The notes: generated by a model from the letters alone, not told the origin. A DNA stretch of 33,431 nucleotides from Terriglobia bacterium (GCA_020073205.1 JAIQFR010000045.1:1-33431); one strand, 5' to 3'. Positions 1 to 8,844 are shown, counted from the stretch's first letter. A program made the numbers and translations.

Positions 1-717
1 AGATTCCGTGGCGACTGGCGAGCGGCACTCCGGGACCGCTCCGCCGTCCTCTCGGCCGCCACGGCGGTCCTGTGCCTCTCCGCGGCCGTTGCGGCGGCCA
101 GCAAGGCCGCCGCATTCCTGATCCTCGCCAGCCTGAGCCTGCTGCTTCTCCTGAATGCCCGCGACGTGGCGAGGCGCACCATCGCGGCCGCCGTCGTCGC
201 GCTGGTCTGGGGAGCATCCTCGGTACTCGTCTGGCTCACGCCGCTCGCGGCCCGATTCCAATACGTCCTGGACGTTTCTGGCGCGGGACTCAAGTCGGTC
301 GACCGGATCATCATGTGGCGTGCCGGACTTCGGATGCTGCGCGACTTCCCGTTCTGCGGCGTGGGGTTCGGCGCTTTCCGCGACGTCTATCCCCGGTACC
401 TCCCGTTCGGGGAGTCCGGCGTCACGAACCAGATCCATAACGACTACCTGGAGATGCTGCTCGACGGCGGCATCGTCGCCGGCGTCCTGGTCGCGTGGCT
501 CGCCTGGGGGTACTGGGCGAAGGCGATGAGCTCCGTCGGGCAGCGGGAGGATGCCCACCTCCGGCCGGCGTTCATCGGGCTCCTCCTGGGGCTCGCTTCG
601 CTCTCGTTGCACGCCGCCGTGGACTTCAATCACCAGATCCCCGCAAACGCTCTCCTGTTCGTCACCGCGGCCGCCCTGGCTCTTCGGGAGCCCGCGCGAC
701 CGCCGAGGGGCGGGTGA
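1..717 (+). CDS. O-antigen ligase/polymerase family protein (Wzy_C), 5' truncated
   Basis: The frame is open from the first base of the window, so this is the C-terminal part (238 residues) of a polytopic inner-membrane protein. Hydrophobic helices alternate with a periplasmic loop holding the Wzy_C/WaaL signature: an R-x-x-x-W-x-A-G-like stretch, a PFCGVGFGAF segment, then QIHNDYLEMLLDGG, the usual 'HN-yLe-l-e-G' motif followed by a last pair of helices. Family members either polymerise undecaprenyl-linked repeat units or ligate the finished glycan to an acceptor. It overlaps the next gene in a TGATG stop/start, so the two are translationally coupled. Ligase versus polymerase cannot be decided from this fragment; a second, unrelated polymerase-like protein lies at 4638-6104, which makes the ligase role attractive here (inference). 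Confidence 0.88.
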   Translation, partial: RFRGDWRAALRDRSAVLSAATAVLCLSAAVAAASKAAAFLILASLSLLLLLNARDVARRTIAAAVVALVWGASSVLVWLTPLAARFQYVLDVSGAGLKSVDRIIMWRAGLRMLRDFPFCGVGFGAFRDVYPRYLPFGESGVTNQIHNDYLEMLLDGGIVAGVLVAWLAWGYWAKAMSSVGQREDAHLRPAFIGLLLGLASLSLHAAVDFNHQIPANALLFVTAAALALREPARPPRGG

Positions 718-2012
718 TGCGCCGCGCGAGCCGGCGGATCCCCGGTCTCCTCTTCGTCGCTCTTGCCGGGATCTTCCTGATCCGCGCCGTTCGCGGCGTG
801 CGCGCCGGGATCGCACGGTGGCAGGGCTCCAGCCTGGTCACGTTCGCCGACCGGGGCCGCGCGACGGAGATGCTGAGGCGTCAGGCCGAAGGGTTCGACC
901 GATTCGAAGCGCTCTGGCTCTCGGGCGAGTGGGAGATCGGGGTCTGGGACGAGCTGAGCGCTCGCGCGAACTCGACGTCCGAGGCAGGTCGGGTGCTCCT
1001 CGACGCGGCGGGATGCGACCTCGAAGCCTCGACGCTGAGTCCGTCGTCGGGCTGGCCGTGGACGGGCCTCTCGGAAGCGTACGCGAGGGTCGAGCGCTCC
1101 GCGCGCTCTCGAAGGGTCGTGGATCTCGCAACGCTGGGTGGCTCGCCCTGGAGCCACGTCGGGCACGCCGGGCGCGTCGCCGTCGGGCTCCTCCGAAAGG
1201 CGATCGAGCGAGAACCCTCGACTGCCGCCCACCGGGATGACCTCGTCAATCTTCTCCACGAACTCGGTATCCTGGATGAGGCCCTCGTCGCGATCCGGGA
1301 GTCCGCCCGGGTCCAGCCGTCGCTCGTGTTCCATTCCGGGCTCGACATCGGGGCGTTGCCGCGCGCGTTCCTGGAGGCGTTCGTGGATGGCTCCCGCGAA
1401 GGCCTCGGCCGGACCCCGCTCTTCCCCAGAGGGAGCCACTTCGTCGCCCTGGGCCAGATGGAGCGCCGTCTCGGACGCCTGAAACGGGCCGAGGCGGATC
1501 TTCGCGCCGCGCTGCGCGAGCCGATCGACTCGTTGACGCGCGCGGAAGCGTCGTTTCACCTCGGCCTGGTGCTCCTCGACCAAGCGCGCTTCGAGGAAGC
1601 TGCCCGCTGCATCGAAGACGCCGCGCGCGAGCCGGCGTTCGCCCTCGACAGGGCCGTGTCCCTCGCGGACATCGCCGAAAGGCAGGGGAATCTCACGAAG
1701 GCCCTGGACCACCTCCGTGAGGCGAGACGGCTGGACGCCGGCAACGTGGTCTGGCGGTGCATGGAGGTCGCGAGGGTGGCCAGCCGCCTCGGCGCCCACG
1801 ACGAGGCGGTGAGCGCGTTGAAGTGGGCCATTCTCAACGCCCCGGACAACCCGGCGCCCCGGGCGGCGCTCGTGCGCGCCTACTCGGCGGCAGGGGACGT
1901 GGCCGCGGCGAGGACGGCCTACGAGGAGCTGGTTCGCGTCGGGGGCGAGACGCCGGAGATCCTCCGGCTGCGGGGGGAATTCGCCAAGGGTCCGAGCGCT
2001 GACGGGCACTGA
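717..2012 (+). CDS. Membrane-anchored TPR-repeat protein
   Basis: A 431-residue protein. The start chosen is the ATG that shares its A with the upstream TGA; translation upstream in this frame is only the shadow of the ligase gene. Residues about 7-25 form one hydrophobic helix after an Arg-rich start (MRRASRR), giving a membrane anchor or uncleaved signal. The remainder is Ala/Arg/Glu/Leu-rich helical sequence with recognisable TPR-like hairpins, for example AEASFHLGLVLLDQARFEEA, a copy near NLTKALDHLREARRLDAGN, and another near HDEAVSALKWAILNAPDNPA. TPR proteins next to Wzy/WaaL-type enzymes are common in exopolysaccharide loci and probably scaffold the assembly complex. No catalytic motif is visible. 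The specific role is unknown. Confidence 0.85.
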   Translation: MRRASRRIPGLLFVALAGIFLIRAVRGVRAGIARWQGSSLVTFADRGRATEMLRRQAEGFDRFEALWLSGEWEIGVWDELSARANSTSEAGRVLLDAAGCDLEASTLSPSSGWPWTGLSEAYARVERSARSRRVVDLATLGGSPWSHVGHAGRVAVGLLRKAIEREPSTAAHRDDLVNLLHELGILDEALVAIRESARVQPSLVFHSGLDIGALPRAFLEAFVDGSREGLGRTPLFPRGSHFVALGQMERRLGRLKRAEADLRAALREPIDSLTRAEASFHLGLVLLDQARFEEAARCIEDAAREPAFALDRAVSLADIAERQGNLTKALDHLREARRLDAGNVVWRCMEVARVASRLGAHDEAVSALKWAILNAPDNPAPRAALVRAYSAAGDVAAARTAYEELVRVGGETPEILRLRGEFAKGPSADGH

Positions 2013-2030
2013 GGATTCGAGGTCCATGAG

Positions 2031-3182
2031 ATGAAATTCCTGGTCATGACGCCGGGGGTCTTCGACAAGGGGGGCATCGCCCGCTATGGCCGCTTCCAGA
2101 TCCAGGCGCTTCGAGAGGCTTTCGGCGAGGAGGCCGTGGAAGTCTTCAGCCTGCTCGGACGGCAGGACGACGACCTCGAGACGCCGTTTCGCGTGAACTG
2201 GACCGGCGCGCTCCCGCTCACCTTCGGCTCCCGGGCGCTCTTCTCCTGGGAATCCGCGCGGGCTGTGAGGCGAAGTCGGCCCGACGTGATGCTCACGCAG
2301 CTCATCCATCTCGGCCCGCTGGCGTGGGCCCTCGCGCGGTCCACCGGGGCCCGTCTCGTGCAGAACATCTACGGCTCCGAGGTGTGGTCTCCCATCTCGT
2401 GGCTGCGACGGAAAGCGCTGAGGCGGACCGACCTCGTCCTGTCCGACTGTCACAACAGTGCCGACCGCGCGCTGGACCTCGGCCTCGTTCGGACCCGCCC
2501 CACCGTCGTCTGGGATTGCGTCGACATCGAGAGCTTCAATCCCGCGCCGGCCAAGCCGGGAGTGCTGCTGCGGTACGGTCTTCGAGACACCGGGCGATTT
2601 CGCGTGCTGTTCCTGGGGAGGCTGGTCGCCGCGGCTCGCTACAAGGGGAGCGAACGGTTGATTCGTCTCGCGGCCACTCTGCCCGCCACCGAATTCGAGG
2701 TGGTGTTCGCGGGGAAGGGCGACGACGTGGATCACCTTCGCTCCCTCGCGCAGGAGGCCGGCGTGGCCGAGCACGTGCAATTCACCGGCGCGATCCACGA
2801 GGACGACCTTCCGGACGTCTACCGATCCGCGGGAGCCTTCTATCTCGTCAGCGAGGCCGGAACCCGCAAAGGAGAGGGAATCCCTCTCGCTCCGATGGAG
2901 GCGATGGCTTGCGGAGTACCCGTCCTCGTCGGCAATCAGGACGGGAGCCGCGAGCTTCTCGACGGAGGCGGCGGCCTGTGCTGCGGACCGGACGAGTTCG
3001 AGCGACAGGCCGCCTACCTTGAGCGACTCGCGTCCGACGAGAACGTCCGCCGGGAGGAGAGCGCCAAGGCGAGACGGCGGGTCGAGTCGGCGTTCGGTTA
3101 CGCCGTGTTCGCCGCCAAGACGCGCGAGGCGTTCGAGCCCCTCCTCGCTGGACGATCGAGAATCGGTCGCCCGAAGGGTTGA
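2031..3182 (+). CDS. Glycosyltransferase family 4 (GT-B) protein
   Basis: A 383-residue retaining glycosyltransferase that should add one sugar to the undecaprenyl-linked repeat unit at the cytoplasmic face. The N-terminal Rossmann half begins MKFLVMTPGVFDKGGIARY, where the Gly-Gly loop contacts the acceptor. The C-terminal Glycos_transf_1 half holds the FRVLFLGRL strand, the 'VFAGKGDD' turn and the E-x7-E nucleotide-sugar motif with Glu282 and Glu290 inside GEGIPLAPMEAMACG. Length is normal for GT4. It lies 18 bp after the TPR gene on the same strand, so it is probably co-transcribed. Donor and acceptor cannot be read from the sequence. Confidence 0.9.
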   Translation: MKFLVMTPGVFDKGGIARYGRFQIQALREAFGEEAVEVFSLLGRQDDDLETPFRVNWTGALPLTFGSRALFSWESARAVRRSRPDVMLTQLIHLGPLAWALARSTGARLVQNIYGSEVWSPISWLRRKALRRTDLVLSDCHNSADRALDLGLVRTRPTVVWDCVDIESFNPAPAKPGVLLRYGLRDTGRFRVLFLGRLVAAARYKGSERLIRLAATLPATEFEVVFAGKGDDVDHLRSLAQEAGVAEHVQFTGAIHEDDLPDVYRSAGAFYLVSEAGTRKGEGIPLAPMEAMACGVPVLVGNQDGSRELLDGGGGLCCGPDEFERQAAYLERLASDENVRREESAKARRRVESAFGYAVFAAKTREAFEPLLAGRSRIGRPKG

Positions 3183-3233
3183 ATCCTCGCGTGGGTCGGG
3201 GGCGGGGGCATCCGACGGACACGGTCCTCGTGG

Positions 3234-3262
3234 TTGTTGCCACCGCCGTCGTGTAGTAGCCT
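3234..3262 (+). promoter_or_regulatory. Sigma-70-type promoter for the second GT4 gene
   Basis: TTGTTG (3234-3239), a 17-bp spacer, then TAGCCT (3257-3262) in the 122-bp gap between the two GT4 genes. The predicted transcript start near 3269 leaves a leader with a purine-rich GGGGAGAGG just before the ATG at 3305. The -35 is weak (three of six consensus positions), but layout and -10 match other promoters in the window. Confidence 0.45.
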
Positions 3263-3304
3263 TGCGCCCTTTCGCGTCGCGTTCTGCAAGAGGGGAGAGG
3301 GTTC

Positions 3305-4492
3305 ATGTCCACGGGCGCCGCCGGACGTGGGATCCGAGTCGTCATGACCGCGGCGTCGCTCATCCCCGAGGCCGGTGGGCCGTCCCAGACCATCCCGGCA
3401 CTGGCGCGCGCTCTGGCCGTGGAGGGATGCGACGTCGATCTCGTGTCGGTCGAGATGGGGCCGCGGTTCGGACGACCGCTCTGGACCGACGTCCCGGGCG
3501 CCCGATTGACCCTGCTCCCCCGGCGATTGTCGTGGGGCACGCGAATCGTCTGGGTACCGGGTCTCGACCGCACCCTCCGGTCGCGGGGTGCGGGTGTCGC
3601 TCCGTGCGTGCTCCACGACAACGGCGTTTGGCTTCCCACCAATCACGCGGCGTCCCGCGTCGCGGAGAAGACGGGGTGGCCACTCGTCGTCTCGCCACAC
3701 GGCGCTCTTCTGTCATGGTCGTTCCGGCACCGTGCGGTCCGAAAGCGAATCGCTTGGTGGTTGTATCAGAGGAAAGACCTCACGCGGGCACGCGTGCTAC
3801 ACGCCACCGCGGAGGACGAAGCCCGCGCTTTGAGGTCCCTGGGCTTCCGGCAGCCGATCGCGGTCGTTCCGAGCGGCGTCGATGTGCCGCGTCTCGCGAC
3901 GCCGGATCGGGCGCCCAAGACGCGACGCACCGTGTTGTTCCTCTCCCGGATCCATCCGAAGAAGGGGCTGCTCAACCTGGTGCATGCCTGGTTTGCGTTG
4001 AGGCCGGCCGGGTGGCGGGTCGTCGTCGTGGGGCCGGACTTCTCCGGCTTCCGTGCCGAAGTCGAGGACACGGTGCGCAGAGGCGGAATGGACGCCGACT
4101 TCGAGTTCCTCGGGCCGGTGGACGAGCCCACCAAGTGGCGGCTGTACCAGGGCGCCGATCTCTTCGTTCTTCCAACCCACAGCGAGAATTTCGGTGTCGT
4201 GATCGCGGAGGCGCTCGGCTGCGCGGTGCCGGTCATCACGACTCGCGGCACGCCGTGGGGGGAGATCGTCTCCCGGCGATGCGGCTGGTGGATCGACGTC
4301 GGGGTCCCGCCCTTGATCGAGGCGTTGCGGGAGGCGATGGCGCTGAGCGACGACGAGCGGCGAGAGATGGGCGCGCGGGGCCGCACGTGGGTCGAGGCGC
4401 GATTCGCTTGGAGAGCCATCGCCTTGGAGATGGCGTCGATCTACGAGTGGCTGTTGCGGCGTGCGAGCCGCCCGGCGTGCGTCGTCGACTGA
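3305..4492 (+). CDS. Glycosyltransferase family 4 (GT-B) protein
   Basis: A 395-residue GT4 enzyme, distinct in sequence from the one just upstream and probably responsible for a different linkage in the repeat unit. Visible marks are the N-terminal MTAASLIPEAGGPSQTI acceptor loop, the LFLSRIHPKKGLLNLVHAW element that opens the C-terminal domain (the RxxxxKG pattern contacts the donor phosphates), and the E-x7-E motif with Glu294 and Glu302 in HSENFGVVIAEALGCAVPVI. The preceding GGGGAGAGG acts as ribosome binding site and the gap carries its own promoter candidate. The sequence resembles WfgS/PelF-like GT4 proteins only in general features; the sugar is not assignable. Confidence 0.9.
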   Translation: MSTGAAGRGIRVVMTAASLIPEAGGPSQTIPALARALAVEGCDVDLVSVEMGPRFGRPLWTDVPGARLTLLPRRLSWGTRIVWVPGLDRTLRSRGAGVAPCVLHDNGVWLPTNHAASRVAEKTGWPLVVSPHGALLSWSFRHRAVRKRIAWWLYQRKDLTRARVLHATAEDEARALRSLGFRQPIAVVPSGVDVPRLATPDRAPKTRRTVLFLSRIHPKKGLLNLVHAWFALRPAGWRVVVVGPDFSGFRAEVEDTVRRGGMDADFEFLGPVDEPTKWRLYQGADLFVLPTHSENFGVVIAEALGCAVPVITTRGTPWGEIVSRRCGWWIDVGVPPLIEALREAMALSDDERREMGARGRTWVEARFAWRAIALEMASIYEWLLRRASRPACVVD

Positions 4493-4540
4493 CGTACGAG
4501 CGAGGGTTCACGGCCGCCAGATGCCGCAGTGAGCCGCCAT

Positions 4541-4569
4541 TTGACTCCACGACGGTCCCGCGGTATTCC
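4541..4569 (+). promoter_or_regulatory. Sigma-70-type promoter for the polymerase gene
   Basis: TTGACT (4541-4546, five of six consensus positions), 17-bp spacer, TATTCC (4564-4569) in the 145-bp gap before the gene at 4638. Transcription would start near 4576, within a short hairpin-forming sequence. Confidence 0.5.
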
Positions 4570-4572
4570 TAA

Positions 4573-4589
4573 CCTCCCGCCCCGGGAGG
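4573..4589 (+). promoter_or_regulatory. Perfect 7-bp hairpin at the predicted 5' end of the polymerase mRNA
   Basis: CCTCCCG (4573-4579), a 3-nt loop CCC, and CGGGAGG (4583-4589) form a perfect G+C-rich stem at about +1 of the transcript predicted from the promoter at 4541-4569. No T-run follows, so it does not look like a terminator. The left arm is anti-Shine-Dalgarno-like (CCTCC) and could alternatively pair with the GGAAGGAG upstream of the ATG at 4638. An operator, a 5'-end stabiliser or chance are all possible. Confidence 0.35.
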
Positions 4590-4637
4590 GCAGGCCCGTA
4601 GCGGGTTCGCCCGGATGTTGCGCGCGGAAGGAGCGGC

Positions 4638-6104
4638 ATGGGCACCGATACCGTCGCGGTTTACAGGGAGCCGGCGATTCCCGCCCGCTCGCTCGGAGCA
4701 GCGATCATCTGCTGCGGGGGTGTTCTCCTGTCCGCGCTCGTCGCCATCGTTCCATATGCTTTCACGTTCGGCCTCGCCGGCGCGTTGTTGGCCACCGCGG
4801 TGGTCTACGTGTCGCTCCGTCGGAAGACGGGGCCTTTCGACGTCTTCGAGAGCTTCAACGTTTACAGCCTCGTCTACTTCCTCTACTTCGGTGCCGGAGC
4901 GATCTTCGTCAAGTTCAACCCGGAGACGCTCCCGGGCCAGTGTCTCGCCCCCTACATCACACCGGCGCTGCTGCTGGGGCTCGTGGGGTACGTCGCGTTC
5001 ACGGCGGGCTACGCGACCTGCTTCCGGCGCACGACCCCTGCCGTCGTCGCCGACTTCGCCCCGCGGGGTCTCCTTCCCTTCTTCATTCCGGGGGTGATCG
5101 GTTTCGCGGGGCACGTGGCGGGCTCGGTCTTGAATCGCCTCCTCGCGCGGGGGATGGGAATTCCGGTCTTCACGTCGGCGCTCTCTCAGCTCAGCCCCAT
5201 CTACCTCTTCGCGTGGTTCCTGGTGTGGCACAGTTTCTGGGCGGGACACAACGGGCGGCTGCAGAACTTCGTGCTCTTTGCCTGCTTCTTCCCGATGACG
5301 GCCGGCGTCATCTACGCCACCGTGGGTCAGAAGGCGCTCACGATCATCCTGCTCCTCGTACCGGCCCTCGCATACTGGTACGCGCGGCATCGTCTTCCCC
5401 TGAAGACGATCGCCGCGGTCATCCTCGTCGGGGTGTTCGTCGTGTTCCCGGTGTACAACACCTATCGGAGCCAGAATCGCAGCCTTCCGGTCGCCCGGAA
5501 GATGGACCAGACCGTCCGCACGGCGATGGCATGGGATCGCAGCACGTTCTTCGAGCAGTCGGTCCTGGCGTCCATGAGTCGGTTCGCGCTCATCACGTCC
5601 CCCGCCGCCGTCCTCCGCGAGACCGGCCGGTGGGTCGATTTCGAGTACGGGAAGACGCTGATCATTGCACCGCTGGCGACCGTCATCCCGAAGGCGATCT
5701 GGCCGGATAGACCCAACCTCTTGCTCGGACACGATTTCGGCAGGACGTTCCACCTCCTCCCCTATACGGATCGGGAGACCCAGATCGCCGCGACGGCGGT
5801 CGGTGAGCTGTATTGGAACTTTCACGTCCCCGGCGTGATCATCGGGATGTTTCTGCTCGGGGCCGTGTACCGCTGGATTTACAAGAAGTACGGTGAGGGC
5901 GGAACCCGGGATTCCCTGCGTAAGTCGGCTTACCTGATGTTCCTGGTACTGGCTTTGCTGGGCGAGGGAAGTCTCGCGGGATGGGCCTCCGGATTCGTGC
6001 GGCTGTTGCTTATCGTGTCGGGGCTGATGATGTTCTACCGTTTGGCCGGCTTCGTCAGGCCGATCGACGACGCCGCGGTCGTTTCGGGATCCGGGACTCC
6101 TTGA
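4638..6104 (+). CDS. Wzy-like oligosaccharide repeat-unit polymerase
   Basis: A 488-residue polytopic membrane protein with roughly ten to twelve hydrophobic segments, starting with AIICCGGVLLSALVAIV and ending with the paired helices near SAYLMFLVLALLGEG and LLLIVSGLMMF. A large extracytoplasmic loop (about residues 275-375) contains conserved-looking polar residues (YRSQNRS, PDRPN, TDRETQIAATAVGELYWNF); the last stretch is typical of the O-antigen/repeat-unit polymerase group, in which a Gly-Glu-x-x-x-N-like motif follows a loop arginine. The product would polymerise lipid-linked repeat units in the periplasm. GGAAGGAG precedes the ATG. It has its own promoter candidate. The assignment rests on topology and context, as this family is poorly conserved. 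Confidence 0.78.
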   Translation: MGTDTVAVYREPAIPARSLGAAIICCGGVLLSALVAIVPYAFTFGLAGALLATAVVYVSLRRKTGPFDVFESFNVYSLVYFLYFGAGAIFVKFNPETLPGQCLAPYITPALLLGLVGYVAFTAGYATCFRRTTPAVVADFAPRGLLPFFIPGVIGFAGHVAGSVLNRLLARGMGIPVFTSALSQLSPIYLFAWFLVWHSFWAGHNGRLQNFVLFACFFPMTAGVIYATVGQKALTIILLLVPALAYWYARHRLPLKTIAAVILVGVFVVFPVYNTYRSQNRSLPVARKMDQTVRTAMAWDRSTFFEQSVLASMSRFALITSPAAVLRETGRWVDFEYGKTLIIAPLATVIPKAIWPDRPNLLLGHDFGRTFHLLPYTDRETQIAATAVGELYWNFHVPGVIIGMFLLGAVYRWIYKKYGEGGTRDSLRKSAYLMFLVLALLGEGSLAGWASGFVRLLLIVSGLMMFYRLAGFVRPIDDAAVVSGSGTP

Positions 6105-6323
6105 CTGCATGCGCTCCTGGCTCGACGTGCGAGACCCATTGGACGCCGTCGGGGATCCCTGAAGCGCGGATTGTTCCTCTCAAGTCTCAGAAAACAAGAC
6201 GTTTGCTTCTATCCCAGGCCAGTCCAGGGTCGCGCGTTGCGGTCCGCGATCCTGCGGGCGACGCCGAGTCGTCGTATATATACCGGGTCGCCGTGAGCTA
6301 GGACGAAGGAGGTCGCCGACCGC
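6105..6323. other. 219-bp intergenic region before the initiating transferase gene
   Basis: This gap is noticeably richer in A+T than its surroundings, with an A-rich patch (AGAAAACAAGACG, about 6189-6201) and TATATATA at 6275-6282. The latter could be a -10 region for the gene at 6324, but no acceptable -35 lies 16-18 bp upstream, unlike other gaps here. No RNA gene or open frame with coding character is seen. The region may bind a regulator of polysaccharide initiation (inference). Confidence 0.4.
6306..6313 (+). promoter_or_regulatory. Strong ribosome binding site AAGGAGGT
   Basis: AAGGAGGT lies 10 nt before the ATG at 6324 and complements the usual 16S 3' end over eight bases, one of the two strongest such sites in the window. 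It supports ATG 6324 and suggests efficient translation of the initiating transferase. Confidence 0.75.
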
Positions 6324-7511
6324 ATGTACGGCGTTGGGCTCAGGACGCTCCTCATCGCGGCCATCGTGTCGTTCGGACTGACGCCCGTCGTGATCCGTCT
6401 GGGCCGACGGTTCGGAGCGCTAGATAAGCCCGGGCCCCGAAAGGTGCACAAGCAGCCGATCCCCCGCATCGGCGGTGTCGCTATTTTCGCGGGGTTCATG
6501 GCGGCGATCGTCTACGCCGGGTTCGCGTCGGGGTATCTCGCCAGCGGCGCCCATCCAAGGCTCGGCTACTGGATCACTCTGGGAACAGCCGCCGCCGGAG
6601 TATTTCTTCTCGGTTTGGTAGACGACCTCGTCGGCGTTGCGTTCCAATGGAAGTTCCTATTCCAGATCGCGGCGGCGGTGGCGGTGTGGATCGGCGGCTT
6701 CCGGATCGGGATCCTGTCGCATCCGCTCGCGGCCCAATCGTTGAACGTGGGCATCTTGTCGCTTCCCTTGACGGTACTGTGGATCGTCGGTGTCACCAAC
6801 GCGATCAATCTCATCGACGGGCTCGACGGTCTTGCGGCTGGAACCGCGCTCATCACGACCATCGCGGTCGCGGCGGTGGCACTTAAGATGGGGCAGCCGG
6901 GTGTCGTGGGCGTCAGCGTCGCGCTCGTGGGGAGCCTGCTCGGTTTCCTGTGGTTCAACTTCAATCCGGCTCGCGTCTTCCTCGGAGACAGCGGGAGCAC
7001 GTTCCTGGGATTTGTTCTCTCGGTCGCGTCCATCCACGGAAGCCAGAAGGGGCCCACCGCAGTCGCGGTCTTCGCGCCCCTTCTCGTGCTCGGCCTGCCC
7101 ATTCTTGACACCAGCCTGGCGATCGCGCGCCGGCTATACCGCGTCGGTTCCGAGGGCCTCCGGTCCGATGAAGGACTCGCGTACATCTGGCGAAACGCGC
7201 ACCGGGTCTTTCTCCCCGACCGGCTTCACCTCCACCACCGGCTCCTGGACATCGGGATGAGCCATCGCGGGGCGGTGATCTCGCTCTACGCCGTGGTCGC
7301 CGTACTGGCTCTCGCGGCGCTCGCGATCGTCGTCGTCAACAGTCTCTGGCTCGCACTCCTCTTGCTGGCGGTCCTCGCGGTTTCGATGTCCGTTCTTGTC
7401 GCCTTGGTCGTCAGAAGGAACCGCGGCGGCCCGCGCGGCGGGGACCGGCGGCCGGTGCTGGCTTCGGAGCTCTCGTCCGCAGGCGCCCCCCGGATCGTCG
7501 GCGAAGGATGA
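6324..7511 (+). CDS. Undecaprenyl-phosphate HexNAc-1-phosphate transferase (WecA/TagO type)
   Basis: A 395-residue integral membrane enzyme of the MraY/WecA superfamily. It would transfer a HexNAc-1-phosphate (GlcNAc in WecA/TagO) from UDP to undecaprenyl phosphate, the first step of repeat-unit assembly. All family signatures are present: [10 protein letters not shown] near His42, the Mg-binding Asp pair in LVDD (Asp100-Asp101), [13 protein letters not shown] (Asn159 to Asp168), FLGDSGS around Asp222, and the cytoplasmic HLHHRLL loop (His302, His304, His305), which is diagnostic of the WecA rather than MraY branch. About eleven hydrophobic helices are visible, with a basic C-terminal tail after residue 365. 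It is followed by the barrel and export genes, as expected for an exopolysaccharide locus. Confidence 0.93.
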   Translation: MYGVGLRTLLIAAIVSFGLTPVVIRLGRRFGALDKPGPRKVHKQPIPRIGGVAIFAGFMAAIVYAGFASGYLASGAHPRLGYWITLGTAAAGVFLLGLVDDLVGVAFQWKFLFQIAAAVAVWIGGFRIGILSHPLAAQSLNVGILSLPLTVLWIVGVTNAINLIDGLDGLAAGTALITTIAVAAVALKMGQPGVVGVSVALVGSLLGFLWFNFNPARVFLGDSGSTFLGFVLSVASIHGSQKGPTAVAVFAPLLVLGLPILDTSLAIARRLYRVGSEGLRSDEGLAYIWRNAHRVFLPDRLHLHHRLLDIGMSHRGAVISLYAVVAVLALAALAIVVVNSLWLALLLLAVLAVSMSVLVALVVRRNRGGPRGGDRRPVLASELSSAGAPRIVGEG

Positions 7512-7563
7512 CCCGTTCCAGCGGCCTTTCGCTCCCTGCCGCCTTGAGCTAGTCTACGTCGTC

Positions 7564-8844
7564 ATGCATCGCCCCACGCGATACCCGGTAGCTCCCTTCG
7601 AGAAGCTAGCGATCGTCCTTGTTCTCGGAGCGGCCTGCGCCGCTGCCTCGTCCCGGTCCGCCGCGTCCGATCTCCCCGAGGGGATGCTCGTGGGACCGTG
7701 GATCCTCGCGCCCTCGCTGACTTCGGGGTTCGCGTACGACACGAACGTCTTCCTGGCGAGCAGTACGTCCACGTCTTCGGGGACGATCTCGGACCGCGTA
7801 CTCCGCGTGACTCCGGGGCTCGTCGCGGCGCTTCCCTTTCGCGAGAGCCTGCTGAAGCTGGATTACTCGGTGACGCGCCTCGACTACGGCAAGACCCCGC
7901 TGGAACGGAACCTCTCTCGCGACGCGGGGATCGATCTCGCGTTGAACTTCTCCACGCAGGACCGCCTTTCCTTGCGAGCGAACCGAAATCTCGGCGTCGC
8001 GGAGACCCTGGCCTTCGATCCGGGCGGCGAAGTCGTGTTCCGCGGCCAGGGGTTCGACCTGACAACGTACGAGATCGAAGCCGCGCGGGAGGTTTTCGGC
8101 CATCGCGGCTACCGCGTCCGATTGTCACGCGAAGCGCTGAGCTTCGACCCGGGGACGACGGTCGCGTTCTTCGAATTCCGCGGAATCGATGCGGAGGTGG
8201 ATTACCGCGAGCCTCTCTCACCCCGCTTCTGGGCCGTGGGCGATTACGAGGGAAGGCGGTACGACCATTTTCTCGCCGACGAGCCAACGGGGAGTCATGA
8301 GCCGTTCCGGAAAGAAGATAGCGATGTCGTCCGGGTGGGTCTCCAGGGGCAACTGGGCGAGCGGGAGCCCTTCCTCGTGAGGGTCGGATGGGGGCGATTT
8401 CGCTTTCCTGGGAGCGAGGGATCGGAGTATCGCGGGATCGTGGCGGACGCGAGCCTGGTCATTCGGTCGGGAGGCCGCACGGAACTCGAACTCGGCCTCC
8501 AGCGCCGGCCATGGCCGTCCTTCTTTCTGAACAACAACTACTACCTCGTGAACTCCGCGAACCTGCGGCTGTCGCGGCGGTGGCTCCAGTATTCGACCAT
8601 GGGGATCGAGGGTTGGTGGCAGGAGGCGACCTACGGGGATCCCGTTCCCATGAATGTTCCACAGCAGCCCGGCCTCACGCGTGTCGACCGGACGCTGCGG
8701 GCGAGCGTTTATGCTAACCTGATGATTCGGGAGCGCTTGGGTGTTCGGATCTCGGTCGACGAGAACCATCGGAACTCGAACTACTTGGGCGCGGGCTTCG
8801 AAGGGAGAGTCTACTTTGCCGGAATCGTCCTGGGCTGGATCTGA
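7564..8844 (+). CDS. Putative outer-membrane beta-barrel protein of the polysaccharide locus
   Basis: A 426-residue protein with a signal peptide (hydrophobic core KLAIVLVLGAACAAASS, cleavage probably near residues 27-36), then alternating polar/aromatic strands typical of a barrel: LTSGFAYDTNVFLAS, LLKLDYSVTRLDYG, YRVRLSREALSF, FWAVGDYEGRRYDHF, LRASVYANLMIRERLGVRI and the C-terminal GRVYFAGIVLGWI. It resembles the BBP2_2-like 'beta-barrel porin 2' proteins often encoded in exopolysaccharide clusters (family resemblance by eye). ATG 7564 was chosen because it opens the signal peptide; the frame continues upstream without coding character. It probably helps release the glycan at the outer membrane. 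TAGTCT at 7550-7555 could be a -10 box, which would make the mRNA nearly leaderless. Confidence 0.78.
   Translation: MHRPTRYPVAPFEKLAIVLVLGAACAAASSRSAASDLPEGMLVGPWILAPSLTSGFAYDTNVFLASSTSTSSGTISDRVLRVTPGLVAALPFRESLLKLDYSVTRLDYGKTPLERNLSRDAGIDLALNFSTQDRLSLRANRNLGVAETLAFDPGGEVVFRGQGFDLTTYEIEAAREVFGHRGYRVRLSREALSFDPGTTVAFFEFRGIDAEVDYREPLSPRFWAVGDYEGRRYDHFLADEPTGSHEPFRKEDSDVVRVGLQGQLGEREPFLVRVGWGRFRFPGSEGSEYRGIVADASLVIRSGGRTELELGLQRRPWPSFFLNNNYYLVNSANLRLSRRWLQYSTMGIEGWWQEATYGDPVPMNVPQQPGLTRVDRTLRASVYANLMIRERLGVRISVDENHRNSNYLGAGFEGRVYFAGIVLGWI
8801..8809 (+). promoter_or_regulatory. Ribosome binding site inside the barrel gene that fixes the TTG start at 8816
   Basis: AAGGGAGAG lies inside the 3' end of the barrel gene, 6 nt before TTG 8816. 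The only in-frame ATG (8741) sits deep in the barrel gene, has no such site, and would put about 25 non-hydrophobic residues before the signal peptide. Confidence 0.65.

Noticed and set aside
630-2798. Long antisense open frame (722 codons) opposite the TPR and GT4 genes
   Set aside because: It is Arg/Pro/Gly/His-rich without domain motifs, as expected for the complement of G+C-rich codons; the plus strand carries recognisable genes.
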